Positions 35,708-45,661 of a DNA stretch of 64,000 nt are shown piece by piece. The notes under the pieces were generated by a model, which saw only the letters and a list, made by a program, of their open reading frames with translations, made no database searches and was not told the DNA's origin. Origin of the DNA: an uncultured Prevotella sp. (GTDB lineage: Bacteria > Bacteroidota > Bacteroidia > Bacteroidales > Bacteroidaceae); the NCBI GenBank assembly GCA_946403845.1, contig CAMJBL010000001.1, positions 62,001 through 126,000 on the forward strand, read 5' to 3'. Position numbers and translations under genes: made by a program. Position 1 is the first letter of the stretch. Every line of letters begins with the position of its first letter.

Positions 35708-36246
35708 TGGACTATCAGTCGATTATCGATAAGTATTATCCGTCGGAGAATGAACTCCGACGGATATTGCTAATACACAGCCGTCAGGTGGCTGACCGTT
35801 GTATTAAGATTGCGAGGAACCATCCGGAGCTGAAATTGGATGTGGAGTTCCTGGAGGAGGCAGCCATGCTCCACGACATCGGTATCTTCCGTTGTGATGC
35901 CCCCAGCATCCAGTGTTTTGGTAGCGAACCTTATATCTGTCATGGTGCTATCGGGGGGCAGATCCTGCGCGAGGAAGGTTGGCTGCGTCACGCGCTGGTC
36001 TGCGAGAGGCATACAGGTACGGGCCTGAGCCGTGAGCAGATAGAGCGTCAGCATCTGCCTTTGCCGCCTGATGGTATCTATGAGCCGGAAGTGCTTGAAG
36101 AGCAGGTGGTGTGCTATGCCGACAAATTCTATTCCAAGACCCATCTGGAGCGGGAACGCTCGGTTGTCGAGGCTGCACAGAGTCTGGAGAAGTTTGGTGA
36201 GAAGGGTGTTAAAAAGTTCCTTCAATGGGTCAATCTTTTTGAGTGA
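35707..36246 (+). CDS. HD-domain hydrolase
   Basis: A 179-residue HD-superfamily protein, probably a metal-dependent phosphohydrolase. Metal ligands can be followed as LLIHSRQVADRC (His), AAMLHDIGIF (His-Asp), CERHTGTG (His) and CYADKF (Asp). It resembles the small stand-alone HD proteins annotated as uncharacterised TIGR00295/COG1418-like proteins. The start codon shares one base with the OadA-like stop codon, so the two are co-translated; the functional link is unclear. Confidence 0.82.
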   Translation: MDYQSIIDKYYPSENELRRILLIHSRQVADRCIKIARNHPELKLDVEFLEEAAMLHDIGIFRCDAPSIQCFGSEPYICHGAIGGQILREEGWLRHALVCERHTGTGLSREQIERQHLPLPPDGIYEPEVLEEQVVCYADKFYSKTHLERERSVVEAAQSLEKFGEKGVKKFLQWVNLFE

Positions 36247-36274
36247 ACGTTAAAAAAGGACAAGGCGTAGCAAC

Positions 36275-36312
36275 TTTTCACTTCTCACTTTCTACTTCTC
36301 ACTTCTTTTTTG
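36275..36312. repeat. TCACTTC tandem tract upstream of lptD
   Basis: Four to five imperfect TTCACTTC/TCTCACTT units fill the region directly before the -7 box, where a -33 element would lie. The same design occurs upstream of dnaG. Confidence 0.6.
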
Positions 36313-36320
36313 TACCTTTG
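36313..36320 (+). promoter_or_regulatory. Promoter box of the LptD-like gene
   Basis: TACCTTTG matches TAnnTTTG and ends only five bases before the GTG start codon, so the transcript is predicted to be leaderless or nearly so. Confidence 0.65.
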
Positions 36321-36325
36321 CACGC

Positions 36326-39300
36326 GTGAAAAAGAAAACGGTCGTCATATCGATCATTTGCGCTTTCATGCTGATGATGGCTTGTACACCGTCTTCGCTT
36401 CGTATGGTCAAAGCTCCAGATGAAGAGAAGACGGATGATGTTGTGTCTGTCCCCCAGCTGTCCGCCCCTGTTCTGCCTGTGGATACGGTATCGCTACCGG
36501 CACTTATCGACACCATTGCCAGTCGTCAGGAAGTGGATAGTGTAATCGCTGAAGTCAAGGACTCTTTGGAGGCGCATCCGGAGATGGCTGCAGTGGTCGA
36601 GTCTCTGGCAGACAGTATTGATGAAGTACCCGTCGATACCATGATCCCTGCCAATCAGGAGTCGGCCATTAAGACCAAGCGCGACACCACGACGATGGAC
36701 TCTCTGGAACTGGCCATCTATAAATATAATAAGGTCATCGACGACTCTTTGGCACTCGATAGTATCAACAAGCGTCGTAAGAACGGTATTGACTCACCGG
36801 TGCAATATGCTGCCAACGACTCGCTTGTCTATGAAGCCGGCTCTTCGCGCGCATTCCTCTATGGCAGTTCGACGGTGAAATACCAGAATATGGACCTTGC
36901 CAGCGAGAATATCAGTATGAGTCTTGACAGCAATCTCGTCCATGCCACAGGAAAAATGGATACACTGACGCATCAGATGGTAGGCACCCCCGTATTCAAG
37001 ATGGGTAGCGATCAGTATGAGCAGACCGAGATGATGTTCAACTTCAAGACCAAGAAGGGCTTCATTACCGACGTCTACACCCAGCAGGAGGACGGCTACC
37101 TGACCAGTGAGCATTCCAAGCGCGGAGCAGATGGTGAGATGTTTCTCGAGCATGGCCGCTATACCACCTGCGACGATCCCCATCCTGATTTCTATATTGC
37201 CATGTCGCGTGCGAAGGTCAGACCAGGTAAGGATGTGGTCTTTGGACCTGCCTATCTCGTGGTGGCCGATGTGCCGTTACCATTGGCCATTCCCTATGGC
37301 TTCTTCCCCTTTACCAAGAGTTTCAGTAGCGGTTTGATTATGCCGACCTATGGCGATGAAACCGAGCGTGGCTTCTATCTGCGCGATGGTGGTTATTACT
37401 TTGCCATTTCCGACAAGATGGATCTGAAACTGCTGGGTGAGATCTATACCAAGGGTTCTTGGGGCCTCTCGGCTACCTCCAACTATATCAAGCGCTATCG
37501 TTATCGCGGCTCCTTCCTGTTCAGTTACCAAAGCTCTTCCTATGGTGAGAAGAATATGCCTGATTACCATAAGGACACCAGCTTCAAATTGCAGTGGAGT
37601 CATTCGCAGGATGCGAAGGCGAACCCCTTCCGGACCTTCAAGGCCAGTGTGAACTTCGCCACTTCAGGCTATGAGAGCAACAACCTCAAGTCGATGTATA
37701 ATCCGCAGCGCTTGACGCAGTCACAGCGAAACTCATCTGTCTCGTTGGATACGAAGTTCTCGAGTCTTGGCATGTCCATCAGTACGACTGTCAAGGCCGA
37801 GCAGAATATGCGCGACACCACCGTGACGCTGGGCTTACCTGAAATGAGTATCAGTGTTGCCAATTTCTACCCCTTCAAACGGAAGAAGGTGGTTGGCGAC
37901 GAACGGTGGTATGAGAAGATCTCTATGCGTTATACGGGTAACCTGACAAACTCCGTCACAGCAAAGGAAGACAAGCTGATGCACACCAGCCTGGCAAAAG
38001 ACTGGAAAAACGGCATGACACATGCTATTCCCGTTTCTGCCAGCTTCACGGCCTTCAACTACCTCAATATCTCGCCTTCGTTCAATTTCAATGGCTATAC
38101 GGTCTTCAATAAGCGGGAGCGGTCATGGGACCAGGAGACTCAGAAAGAGGTGATAGATACCATTACGGGTTTCTACAACTACTACACCTACAACATGTCT
38201 ATGCAGGTAAATACGAAACTCTATGGTTTCTATATTCCTAGCCGTAAGATCTTCGGCGACAGGATTCAGGCCATTCGTCACGTATTCTCTCCGCAGGTGT
38301 CATTCAACTACACCCCTGATTTCAGTGCCGGTTTCTATGGCTTCTATAAGAAGTATAAGAAGATTGATGCCGAGGGCAACGAGTCTGAGGTTGAGTATTC
38401 ACCCTATTCTGGCGGTCAGTACGCCGCTCCTGGCAATCGTATGTCGGGTAGTGTCAATTTTACCTTGGGCAACAATGTGGAGATGAAATGGAAGGACAAG
38501 GAGGACTCAGTACATTTGGTATCCCTTATCGACGACCTCACGGCCAACATGTCGTATGACTTCGCAGCCAAAGAGAATCCTTTGAGCGATCTGACGCTGA
38601 ACATCCGTCTGAAAATCTCAAAGAGCTATACTTTCAGCACCAATGCCCGCTTTGCCTCGTATGTCTATGAGGCCGACAGTGTAGGCGCCACTCCGACAAA
38701 GAGTAAGCATACGACCTATTGGGAACAGGGCCGTTTCGGACGTTTCCAGGGTATCTCGCAAGGTATTAACTACACCCTCGACAATAACAAGGTCATGAAC
38801 TTCATCAAATGGCTGAAGGGCGAGAAGGTCGAGAAGAAAGACGACAAGAAGAAAAAACCGGAAGATGAGGATGAGGAATGGGATCCCGATCTGGAATCCA
38901 ATGTCGACAAGGATCTGGATATGAAAAATGACAAGACGGAGAAGTCGAAAGCCGAGACCGATGAGGATGGCTACATGACTTTCAAGATGCCTTGGTCGTT
39001 AACGTTCAGCTATAACGTCAATATGCATGAGAGTTCCGATGTGAAGAAGTTCAACTACGATAAGATGCGCTATCCTTACGAGTTCACACAATCGCTCAAC
39101 TTCCATGGGAATATTCGTCTCAGTGATGGCTGGAACATCTCCATGAATTCAGGTTATGACTTCGTAGCAAAGAGAATCTCTATGACCACTGCCTCGTTGA
39201 GCCGCGACCTCCACTGCTTCAATATGTCATGTACTGTGACACTCGCACCTTACACCAGTTACGACTTCTCTTTCCGTTGTAACGCCTCTACGCTGACCGA

Positions 39301-39355
39301 TGCCTTGAAGTACGATAAGCGCAGCAGCTACTCAAACGCTGTGCAGTGGTATTAA
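36326..39355 (+). CDS. lptD: Putative LPS-assembly outer membrane protein LptD
   Basis: A 1009-residue protein matching the Bacteroidota form of LptD, which inserts lipopolysaccharide into the outer leaflet. It has a lipoprotein-like signal (Cys20 after LMMA), a variable acidic N-terminal region, an OstA-like domain (about 165-300, SRAFLYGSSTVKYQNMDLAS, MFLEHGRYTTCDDPHPDFYI), then a long barrel. A charged insert (KKDDKKKKPEDEDEEWDPD, near residue 845) interrupts the barrel. The GTG start is required to keep the signal peptide. Its 3' end overlaps the convergent antiporter gene by 24 bases. Confidence 0.85.
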   Translation: MKKKTVVISIICAFMLMMACTPSSLRMVKAPDEEKTDDVVSVPQLSAPVLPVDTVSLPALIDTIASRQEVDSVIAEVKDSLEAHPEMAAVVESLADSIDEVPVDTMIPANQESAIKTKRDTTTMDSLELAIYKYNKVIDDSLALDSINKRRKNGIDSPVQYAANDSLVYEAGSSRAFLYGSSTVKYQNMDLASENISMSLDSNLVHATGKMDTLTHQMVGTPVFKMGSDQYEQTEMMFNFKTKKGFITDVYTQQEDGYLTSEHSKRGADGEMFLEHGRYTTCDDPHPDFYIAMSRAKVRPGKDVVFGPAYLVVADVPLPLAIPYGFFPFTKSFSSGLIMPTYGDETERGFYLRDGGYYFAISDKMDLKLLGEIYTKGSWGLSATSNYIKRYRYRGSFLFSYQSSSYGEKNMPDYHKDTSFKLQWSHSQDAKANPFRTFKASVNFATSGYESNNLKSMYNPQRLTQSQRNSSVSLDTKFSSLGMSISTTVKAEQNMRDTTVTLGLPEMSISVANFYPFKRKKVVGDERWYEKISMRYTGNLTNSVTAKEDKLMHTSLAKDWKNGMTHAIPVSASFTAFNYLNISPSFNFNGYTVFNKRERSWDQETQKEVIDTITGFYNYYTYNMSMQVNTKLYGFYIPSRKIFGDRIQAIRHVFSPQVSFNYTPDFSAGFYGFYKKYKKIDAEGNESEVEYSPYSGGQYAAPGNRMSGSVNFTLGNNVEMKWKDKEDSVHLVSLIDDLTANMSYDFAAKENPLSDLTLNIRLKISKSYTFSTNARFASYVYEADSVGATPTKSKHTTYWEQGRFGRFQGISQGINYTLDNNKVMNFIKWLKGEKVEKKDDKKKKPEDEDEEWDPDLESNVDKDLDMKNDKTEKSKAETDEDGYMTFKMPWSLTFSYNVNMHESSDVKKFNYDKMRYPYEFTQSLNFHGNIRLSDGWNISMNSGYDFVAKRISMTTASLSRDLHCFNMSCTVTLAPYTSYDFSFRCNASTLTDALKYDKRSSYSNAVQWY

Positions 39356-41596
39356 ATCCAGGTCATCCTGTTCACCCACAACCCAGATGATGTCGCCCTC
39401 TTCAAACTTGCGGTTGGGTTTGAAGGCCGACAGACTTTCCTTACCTTCCTCTAAACCGATGACCAGACAGTTGTAGCGGTCGCGGATATTACTCTCAATC
39501 AGTGTCTTTCCGATAAACGGACTGTCGGCAGCAATGATGAGCTGGCGAAGTTTCATCTGGCGCTTCTCGATATCCACGTCCTCACCGATCACTTCCCGCT
39601 CAATCGCTTCGCGGAAGGCATTAAACTGTTCGTCGCTTCCAATCGCCACCAGCACGTCGCAAGGGAAGATGATGGAGTCGCCATCGGGTATGTTATAACG
39701 TCTTCCGCCACGCAGGATGCTGCTCACATGGATGCCGTATTTCCGACCAAGGTTCAGTTGCTTCAGCGTGCTGCCCATCCAGGCAGAGTTATAAGGAATC
39801 TCGAATTCAGCGATGTGGATATCGCGGTCGAGCAGCTTGCCTTCATACAGCGGGCGCTTCTTACCGCTGACCTGTGCTTCGATGTCCCTCGAGCGTAGGT
39901 TGAGCATGAAGAGTCGCTCCATCGAGATACTGCGGTGCTTGATCCAGCGCGACAGGATGATACAGATCAGTATGACGACACCGATGGTGATAATCAGAGC
40001 CTTGGAGAATTCTGTCAGGTAGTTGCAGATATAGAAGATGGCCATCAGGGCTATCAGTGCGCGCACTAAGATGGTGAATAGTAATGGCAGGCGGTTACGG
40101 TTCGACTCTGCCCAGAGCGCTTTCCATTCCTCGCTGCGGTTCTTCTTCATTACCATCGCCCTTAGGAAAGGCGATATCAGCGCAACGGTCAGCAAGCCGG
40201 TGATACCGTTGGCATAGCGTCGCAGGTCATCGCCAGGCAGCAGTCTGTGCATGAAAGGCAGTACGAAGGTGAGCATCAGGACAATCGTGGCCATCGAGAG
40301 AATCGAGTAAACCAGCGTGTTGATTCCCATCTGCGTCAGCAGGCTTTTCCACAGACTGCTCTCTGTGGTGTGCGGATGACTCATCGACAGGTGGTTCAGC
40401 GAACGGATGATCTTATGGGGCAGGTGTTTCTCCAAATTGTTGTAAACCGGTGTGGCAAACCGTATCATGTAAGGTGTGAGGAATGTGGTAATAACCGATA
40501 CGGCCACCACCACCGGATAAAGGAAATCGCTGATCACACCGAGCGACAGGCCCAGTGAGGCGATGATAAACGAGAACTCACCGATCTGTGCCATCGAGAA
40601 TCCGCAACGCATGGCCGATTTCAGACTTTCGCCACCCAGCATGAAGGCGAAGGTGCCGAAGATAGCCTGGCCCGCGAGAATCGTCATCACCAGTGCGAAG
40701 ATGGGAAAGGCGTAGTCGATGATGATCTTCGGATCGACGAGCATACCTACCGACACGAAGAAGATGGCACCGAAGAGATTCTTCACGGGCTCCACCAGCT
40801 TGACGATACGCTCGGCCTCGATGGTCTCTGCAAGGATGCTACCCATGATAAAGGCACCGAAAGCCGATGAGAAACCCACCTTCGTCGAGAAGACGGCCAT
40901 CGCGCAGCAAAGACCCAGCGATACAATGAGCAGCACCTCGTTGTTGATGAGCTTGCGCACCGATCTGAGGAATAGCGGGATGGCGAAGATGCCCACCACC
41001 AGCCACAATACCAAGAAGAATATGATGCGCCAGATGCTATTCAGCATATCGCCGCCACCCAACTCCTCACCACTGGCAATGGCACTCAGCAGCACCATCA
41101 TCACAATGGCCAGGATATCCTCCAGAATCAGTACCGACATCACCAGTCCTGCAAACTGCTGCTGACGCAGTCCCAGATCGTCGAAGGCCTTATAGATAAT
41201 TGTGGTCGACGACATGGCGAGCATACCGCCCAGGAAGATACAGTCCATCTTGCTCCAGCCGAACAACTGGCCGATGATGACACCCAGCATCGACATGCTG
41301 AAGATGATGCAGCACGTCGAGATAATCGGCGAGGCACCCATCTTCAGGATCTTCTTGAACGAGAAGTCCAGACCTAAAGAGAACAAAAGAAACATCACAC
41401 CCAGGTCCGACCATAGGTGGATGTTTTCAGAGTCGATGACCGATGTCGTATAGGGCATGTGGGTACTCACCAGGAATCCGGCTACGACATACCCTAATAC
41501 GAGGGGTTGTTTGAGCTTTTTGAAAACCAGTGTTACGACGCCTGCCACAATCAGGATCAGCGCCAGGTCATTCACTAGTGCGGGAATGTCACTCAT
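39332..41596 (-). CDS. CPA2-family cation:proton antiporter with two TrkA-C domains
   Basis: A 754-residue inner-membrane protein. Residues 1-390 are a Kef-type Na+/H+ exchanger domain with about twelve helices ([56 protein letters not shown]). A further hydrophobic segment (about 420-540) follows, then two TrkA-C/RCK-C-like domains (about 600-675 and 680-750) that bind regulatory ligands. It probably exchanges K+ or Na+ for protons. It overlaps pepT by eight bases upstream and lptD by 24 bases at its 3' end. Confidence 0.9.
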   Translation of the reverse strand: MSDIPALVNDLALILIVAGVVTLVFKKLKQPLVLGYVVAGFLVSTHMPYTTSVIDSENIHLWSDLGVMFLLFSLGLDFSFKKILKMGASPIISTCCIIFSMSMLGVIIGQLFGWSKMDCIFLGGMLAMSSTTIIYKAFDDLGLRQQQFAGLVMSVLILEDILAIVMMVLLSAIASGEELGGGDMLNSIWRIIFFLVLWLVVGIFAIPLFLRSVRKLINNEVLLIVSLGLCCAMAVFSTKVGFSSAFGAFIMGSILAETIEAERIVKLVEPVKNLFGAIFFVSVGMLVDPKIIIDYAFPIFALVMTILAGQAIFGTFAFMLGGESLKSAMRCGFSMAQIGEFSFIIASLGLSLGVISDFLYPVVVAVSVITTFLTPYMIRFATPVYNNLEKHLPHKIIRSLNHLSMSHPHTTESSLWKSLLTQMGINTLVYSILSMATIVLMLTFVLPFMHRLLPGDDLRRYANGITGLLTVALISPFLRAMVMKKNRSEEWKALWAESNRNRLPLLFTILVRALIALMAIFYICNYLTEFSKALIITIGVVILICIILSRWIKHRSISMERLFMLNLRSRDIEAQVSGKKRPLYEGKLLDRDIHIAEFEIPYNSAWMGSTLKQLNLGRKYGIHVSSILRGGRRYNIPDGDSIIFPCDVLVAIGSDEQFNAFREAIEREVIGEDVDIEKRQMKLRQLIIAADSPFIGKTLIESNIRDRYNCLVIGLEEGKESLSAFKPNRKFEEGDIIWVVGEQDDLDLIPLHSV

Positions 41597-42812
41597 TATA
41601 ATCGGCTGTCAGTTCACAAATTCTAACAATCACCTTCTGGGCTTTCTCCATCGACTGTATGCTTACAAACTCATATGGTCCGTGGAAATTCACACCGCCA
41701 GCGAAGATATTGGGGCAGGGCAGACCTTTGAAAGAGAGTTGGGCACCGTCGGTACCGCCGCGTATCGGCTTCACCTTTGGAGCAACACCACAATCCTGCA
41801 TGGCATGCAGCACCAGGTCGATGACGTGCATCTGCGGATCGATCTTCTCCTTCATATTATAATATTGGTCTCTGATCTCACAGGTAACCGTTCCCTCGCC
41901 GTATTTCTCGTTCATCTGATCCACACAGCGCTGCATGAAATGCTTACGGTCTTCAAAGATATCCCTGTCGTGATCGCGGATGATATAGCTCATCTTGGCC
42001 TGCTCCACATGACTCTCGATGCCCAGCAGATGATAGAAACCCTGATACCCTTCGGTGGTCTCGGGTGTCTCATCGTGAGGCAGCATCATGGCCAGTTCAG
42101 CGGCCAGGGCATTGGCGTTCACCATTTTTCCCTTGGCATAACCCGGGTGGACACTGATACCCTTGATGGTGATTTTGGCACTGGCGGCATTGAAATTCTC
42201 GAATTCCAGCTCACCCACATCGCCGCCATCCATGGTATAGGCCCATTCACAACCGAATTTCTCTACGTTGAAGTGGTGGGCTCCCATACCGATCTCCTCA
42301 TCGGGATTGAAGGCAATGCGTATGTCGCCGTGCTTGATGTCTTTATGATCGCGCAGGTAGCACATGGCCTGCACGATCTCTGCGATGCCGGCCTTGTCAT
42401 CGGCGCCTAACAGGGTGTGACCATCTGTCACAATCAGGTCTTCGCCGACATGGTGCAGCAACTCAGGAAATTTTCGTGGACTACTAACAATACCCTCCGA
42501 CAGCAGGATCTCGCCGCCGTCGTAGTTGTGCACGATCTGTGCCTTGATATCGGCTCCCGAACAGTCGGGACTGGTATCATAGTGCGAGATAAAGCCGATG
42601 GTGGGTACTTTTTCCTTGATATTCGACTTCAGCGTTGCATAAAGATAGCCCTTCTCGTCGAGCTCCACATCGCTGAGGCCTTCGTTTTCAAGTTCTTTTT
42701 TAAGGTATTCTGCAAAAAGCAGTTGTTTGGGCGTACTAGGCACGCAGTCGGCATCTTCTGCCGACTGCGTGTCGAATTTAGTATAGTTTAAAAAACGTTC
42801 TGTCAGATTCAT
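41589..42812 (-). CDS. pepT: Peptidase T (tripeptide aminopeptidase)
   Basis: A 407-residue M20B zinc metallopeptidase that removes N-terminal residues from tripeptides in the cytoplasm. Zinc ligands and catalytic residues lie in [44 protein letters not shown] and the C-terminal [20 protein letters not shown]. Length is standard. The gene overlaps its neighbours by one and eight bases, so it is the middle of a three-gene minus-strand operon. Confidence 0.96.
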   Translation of the reverse strand: MNLTERFLNYTKFDTQSAEDADCVPSTPKQLLFAEYLKKELENEGLSDVELDEKGYLYATLKSNIKEKVPTIGFISHYDTSPDCSGADIKAQIVHNYDGGEILLSEGIVSSPRKFPELLHHVGEDLIVTDGHTLLGADDKAGIAEIVQAMCYLRDHKDIKHGDIRIAFNPDEEIGMGAHHFNVEKFGCEWAYTMDGGDVGELEFENFNAASAKITIKGISVHPGYAKGKMVNANALAAELAMMLPHDETPETTEGYQGFYHLLGIESHVEQAKMSYIIRDHDRDIFEDRKHFMQRCVDQMNEKYGEGTVTCEIRDQYYNMKEKIDPQMHVIDLVLHAMQDCGVAPKVKPIRGGTDGAQLSFKGLPCPNIFAGGVNFHGPYEFVSIQSMEKAQKVIVRICELTADYNE

Positions 42813-43324
42813 TACTCGTAATATTCAATTGTACGGGTCTGCTCCATCTCCTGGCCCATCATTGAACTCTTGCGGCTGATCCAGTTGCCCTTGGCATCAT
42901 ACTTGTAATCAGTGTAAGGAGTTTCCATCTCCTGGCCGCCCATGTCCATTGACTGAGAAGCTACAGCACCCTTGTCGTTGTATTTATACTTGATAACCAT
43001 GTCGTTACCCATCATGTTGATGGTCTGGCTAACGATACGGCCGTTTTCCCACTTGTACTTGATTTCGATCTGCTGACCCTGCATAGCCTCTCTCTTGGCT
43101 GACTGCAGATAGCCGTTCTCATCATACTTGGCGTCAGAGATGCCATCGCTCTGCATCTTACCCTCCTTGGTGAAGTTGATTACCTGCTCACGACCCATCA
43201 TGCTCGACTTGATGCACTTTACGGCACCCTGAGCCTCGTTGGCCTCAACATCATGGAACTTGGTCTGTGCTTGCATGGCAAACGGAATAGCCATCAAGGC
43301 GATCATCATAAATAGCTTTTTCAT
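42812..43324 (-). CDS. Secreted protein with YD-like repeats
   Basis: A 170-residue protein with a clear signal peptide ([20 protein letters not shown]). The mature part consists of repeating beta units with the pattern YxYDxxGxxxS (for example [40 protein letters not shown]), like YD/RHS or YwqK-type repeats, interleaved with a recurring SMMGxEM motif. It is probably periplasmic or surface-located. The function is unknown; the first place in an operon with pepT suggests no obvious pathway. Confidence 0.8.
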   Translation of the reverse strand: MKKLFMMIALMAIPFAMQAQTKFHDVEANEAQGAVKCIKSSMMGREQVINFTKEGKMQSDGISDAKYDENGYLQSAKREAMQGQQIEIKYKWENGRIVSQTINMMGNDMVIKYKYNDKGAVASQSMDMGGQEMETPYTDYKYDAKGNWISRKSSMMGQEMEQTRTIEYYE

Positions 43325-43579
43325 TTTACTTTTAAGTTTAAATTGTTAATAATTAAAGTTGATAAAACTAGTCAGATTATATCTGCTGCACTTTAGACGA
43401 GAGGACTTTAAAAAAGTTTAATCCCGTCATGCAAACTAAGTTGATGCTGCAAAATTACAATTTTTTTCGATATAATCATAAAATAATAGAAGATTTTTGA
43501 GGGGCGGCATCAAATTTTTCACTTTTCACTTTTCACTTTTCCCTTTTTTTACTATCTTTGCAGTCCTATAAAACCAATT
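43325..43579. promoter_or_regulatory. Divergent promoter region between the secreted protein gene and dnaG
   Basis: The minus strand has TAATTTTG at 43450-43457, giving a leader of about 120 bases for the secreted protein gene. The plus strand has TATCTTTG at 43553-43560 for dnaG, with a CACTTTT tandem tract (43519-43543) just upstream. Confidence 0.65.
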
Positions 43580-45661
43580 ATGATAGATAGAGCTACTATA
43601 GATAAAATCATGGATGCCACGAACATTGTCGACGTGGTGGGTGAGTTTGTCACGCTGCGTAAGGCAGGGGTGAACTACAAGGGTCTCTGCCCGTTCCACG
43701 ACGATAAGACGCCTTCGTTCATGGTGTCGCCCTCGAAACAGATCTGCAAGTGTTTTGCCTGTGGCGAAGGGGGAACGGCTATCAACTTCCTCATGAAGCA
43801 CGAGCAGATCACCTATCCTGAGGCGCTGCGGTGGCTGGCTAAGAAATACAATATCGAGATTCAGGAAAAGGAGCTCACCGACGAGGAGCGTCAGCAGCAG
43901 AGCGACCGCGAGTCGATGTTCATCGTCAACGAATGGGCGCGGACTTATTTCCAGGACATCCTGAAAAACGACCCCGACGGCATCGCCATCGGTAAGCAGT
44001 ATTTCCGCAGCCGTGGTATCCGCGACGACATCGTCGAGAAGTTCTGTTTGGGTTTCGCCCTCCCCAAGCGCGATGCCCTCGCCCAGGCTGCACTGAAAGC
44101 CGGCTATCAGGCGGAGTTCTTAGTAAAGACAGGTCTTTGTATATCGAGGAGTGAGGAGGGAGGAGTGAGGAGTGAGAATACTCCTGCTGCAGATAATTCT
44201 TCTATAGGGACATCTCCTGTTGCAGACAAATCTCACGCCTCACTCCTCACTCCTCATTCCTCACTTAGGGACCGTTATGCGGGCCGCGTTATCTTCCCTT
44301 GGCTGAATGTGAGCGGCAAGGTGGTAGCCTTCGGAGGCCGTTTGCTCGACGCTCGTACCAAGGGGGTCCAGCAGAAGTATGTTAACTCGCCCGACTCTGA
44401 GATCTACCATAAGGACCATGAGCTCTATGGCCTTTTCCAGGCCAAGAAAGCCATTGCCAAGGAAGACCGCGTATATATGGTTGAGGGCTATACCGATGTG
44501 ATTGCCATGCACCAGAGCGGTATCGAGAATGTGGTAGCCAACAGCGGTACGGCGCTCTCCGTCTATCAGATCAAACTGCTCCGTCGCTTCACGCAGAACA
44601 TTACCTTATTATATGATGGCGACGAGGCGGGCATCCATGCGGCCATGCGAGGCACCGACATGCTGCTGGCCGAGGGCATGAACATCAAGGTGCTGTTGCT
44701 GCCCGACGGCGATGATCCCGACTCCTTTGCCAAGAAACACTCGACACAGGAACTGCGTGACTATATCGAGCAGAACCAGACCGACTTCATCACCTTCAAG
44801 ACACGTCTGACGGTGGAGAATGTCACCGACCCCGTGAAGCGCAGCGAGGCCATCAGCGGCATCGTGAAGAGCATCTCCGTCATTCCTGACCAGATACTCC
44901 GCTCCACCTATCTCAGCGAACTCTCGCAGCGCATGGACATCAAGGAGCAGACCCTGCTGAACTCGATGAACAGCATGATCCGCAAGGAAATCGAAGAAAA
45001 GGAGAAGGAAAAATCGAGGAGTGAGGAGGGAGGAGTGAGTAGTGAGAATACTCATGCTGCAGATAATTCTTATACAGGAGTTTCTTCTATAGCAGACAAA
45101 TCTCACTCCTCACTCCTCACTCCTCACTCCTCGGAAATTGCATCCCTGATTATACAAAGCATCATCCGCGATGGCGAGAAAGTCATCTTTGAGCATGTGG
45201 AGACCGACGATGGCGGCTATGCCGACCTGACGGTGGCCCAATACGTGCATTACGACTTAGGTCAGGACAATATCCGTTTCCACAACGAGTTGTATAATCA
45301 GATCCTCGACGAGGCGGTGGCGCATAGTGGCGAGCCTGATTTCAAGGCCGAGACCTATTTCATGCACCATCCCGATGTTCAGATCAGCAGTCTGGCTGCT
45401 CAATTGGCCATCGACCGCCATCAGCTGGGTAAGAGTTTCCAGTTGAAGGAGCGCGAGGGGAGTCTCCGTCAGTACGTCCTCCATCTGGTGCTCGACCTGC
45501 GCATGGACATTGTCGAGAAACATCTGAAGGAACTCAAGGCGCAGATGCGACAGGTGGGCAGCGATATGGACCACATCAAGCAGCTGATGCAGGAATTCAA
45601 GGAAACGCAGGAATTGCGCAACGCATTGGCTCAACAACTTGGTAACGACTTGGTGGGATGA
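43580..45661 (+). CDS. dnaG: DNA primase
   Basis: A 693-residue bacterial primase that makes RNA primers at the replication fork. The CHC2 zinc ribbon (GLCPFHDDKTPSF, CKCFACGEGG), the RNA-polymerase-like catalytic core, the TOPRIM motifs (VEGYTDVIAMHQ, LLYDGDEAG) and a C-terminal DnaB-interaction domain are present. Two 40-residue segments at 189-228 and 479-518 are 32 of 40 identical to each other and are coded by inserted palindromic DNA; one lies before the RYAGRVIFPWL segment and the other between the catalytic core and the C-terminal domain. The reading frame is preserved through both, so the gene is probably functional. Confidence 0.97.
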   Translation: MIDRATIDKIMDATNIVDVVGEFVTLRKAGVNYKGLCPFHDDKTPSFMVSPSKQICKCFACGEGGTAINFLMKHEQITYPEALRWLAKKYNIEIQEKELTDEERQQQSDRESMFIVNEWARTYFQDILKNDPDGIAIGKQYFRSRGIRDDIVEKFCLGFALPKRDALAQAALKAGYQAEFLVKTGLCISRSEEGGVRSENTPAADNSSIGTSPVADKSHASLLTPHSSLRDRYAGRVIFPWLNVSGKVVAFGGRLLDARTKGVQQKYVNSPDSEIYHKDHELYGLFQAKKAIAKEDRVYMVEGYTDVIAMHQSGIENVVANSGTALSVYQIKLLRRFTQNITLLYDGDEAGIHAAMRGTDMLLAEGMNIKVLLLPDGDDPDSFAKKHSTQELRDYIEQNQTDFITFKTRLTVENVTDPVKRSEAISGIVKSISVIPDQILRSTYLSELSQRMDIKEQTLLNSMNSMIRKEIEEKEKEKSRSEEGGVSSENTHAADNSYTGVSSIADKSHSSLLTPHSSEIASLIIQSIIRDGEKVIFEHVETDDGGYADLTVAQYVHYDLGQDNIRFHNELYNQILDEAVAHSGEPDFKAETYFMHHPDVQISSLAAQLAIDRHQLGKSFQLKEREGSLRQYVLHLVLDLRMDIVEKHLKELKAQMRQVGSDMDHIKQLMQEFKETQELRNALAQQLGNDLVG
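44145..44265. repeat. Palindromic repeat element, copy 1, in frame inside dnaG
   Basis: The left arm (44145-44176) is a run of GAGGAGTGA-type units and the right arm (44231-44265) of their complement, with about 54 bases between. It codes for a hydrophilic Ser/Glu-rich 40-residue peptide starting SRSEEGGV and ending LLTPHSS. Confidence 0.85.
45014..45133. repeat. Palindromic repeat element, copy 2, in frame inside dnaG
   Basis: The ends are perfect inverted copies (CGAGGAGTGA at 45015 and its complement ending at 45133), and the arms are the same GAGGAGTGA runs as in copy 1. The internal segment contains the same GCTGCAGATAATTCTT bases. It encodes a 40-residue peptide of the same length and frame as copy 1. 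Confidence 0.87.

Noticed and set aside
44145..44265. dnaG as a pseudogene broken by repeat insertion
   Set aside because: The frame is open through both insertions and all catalytic motifs are present.
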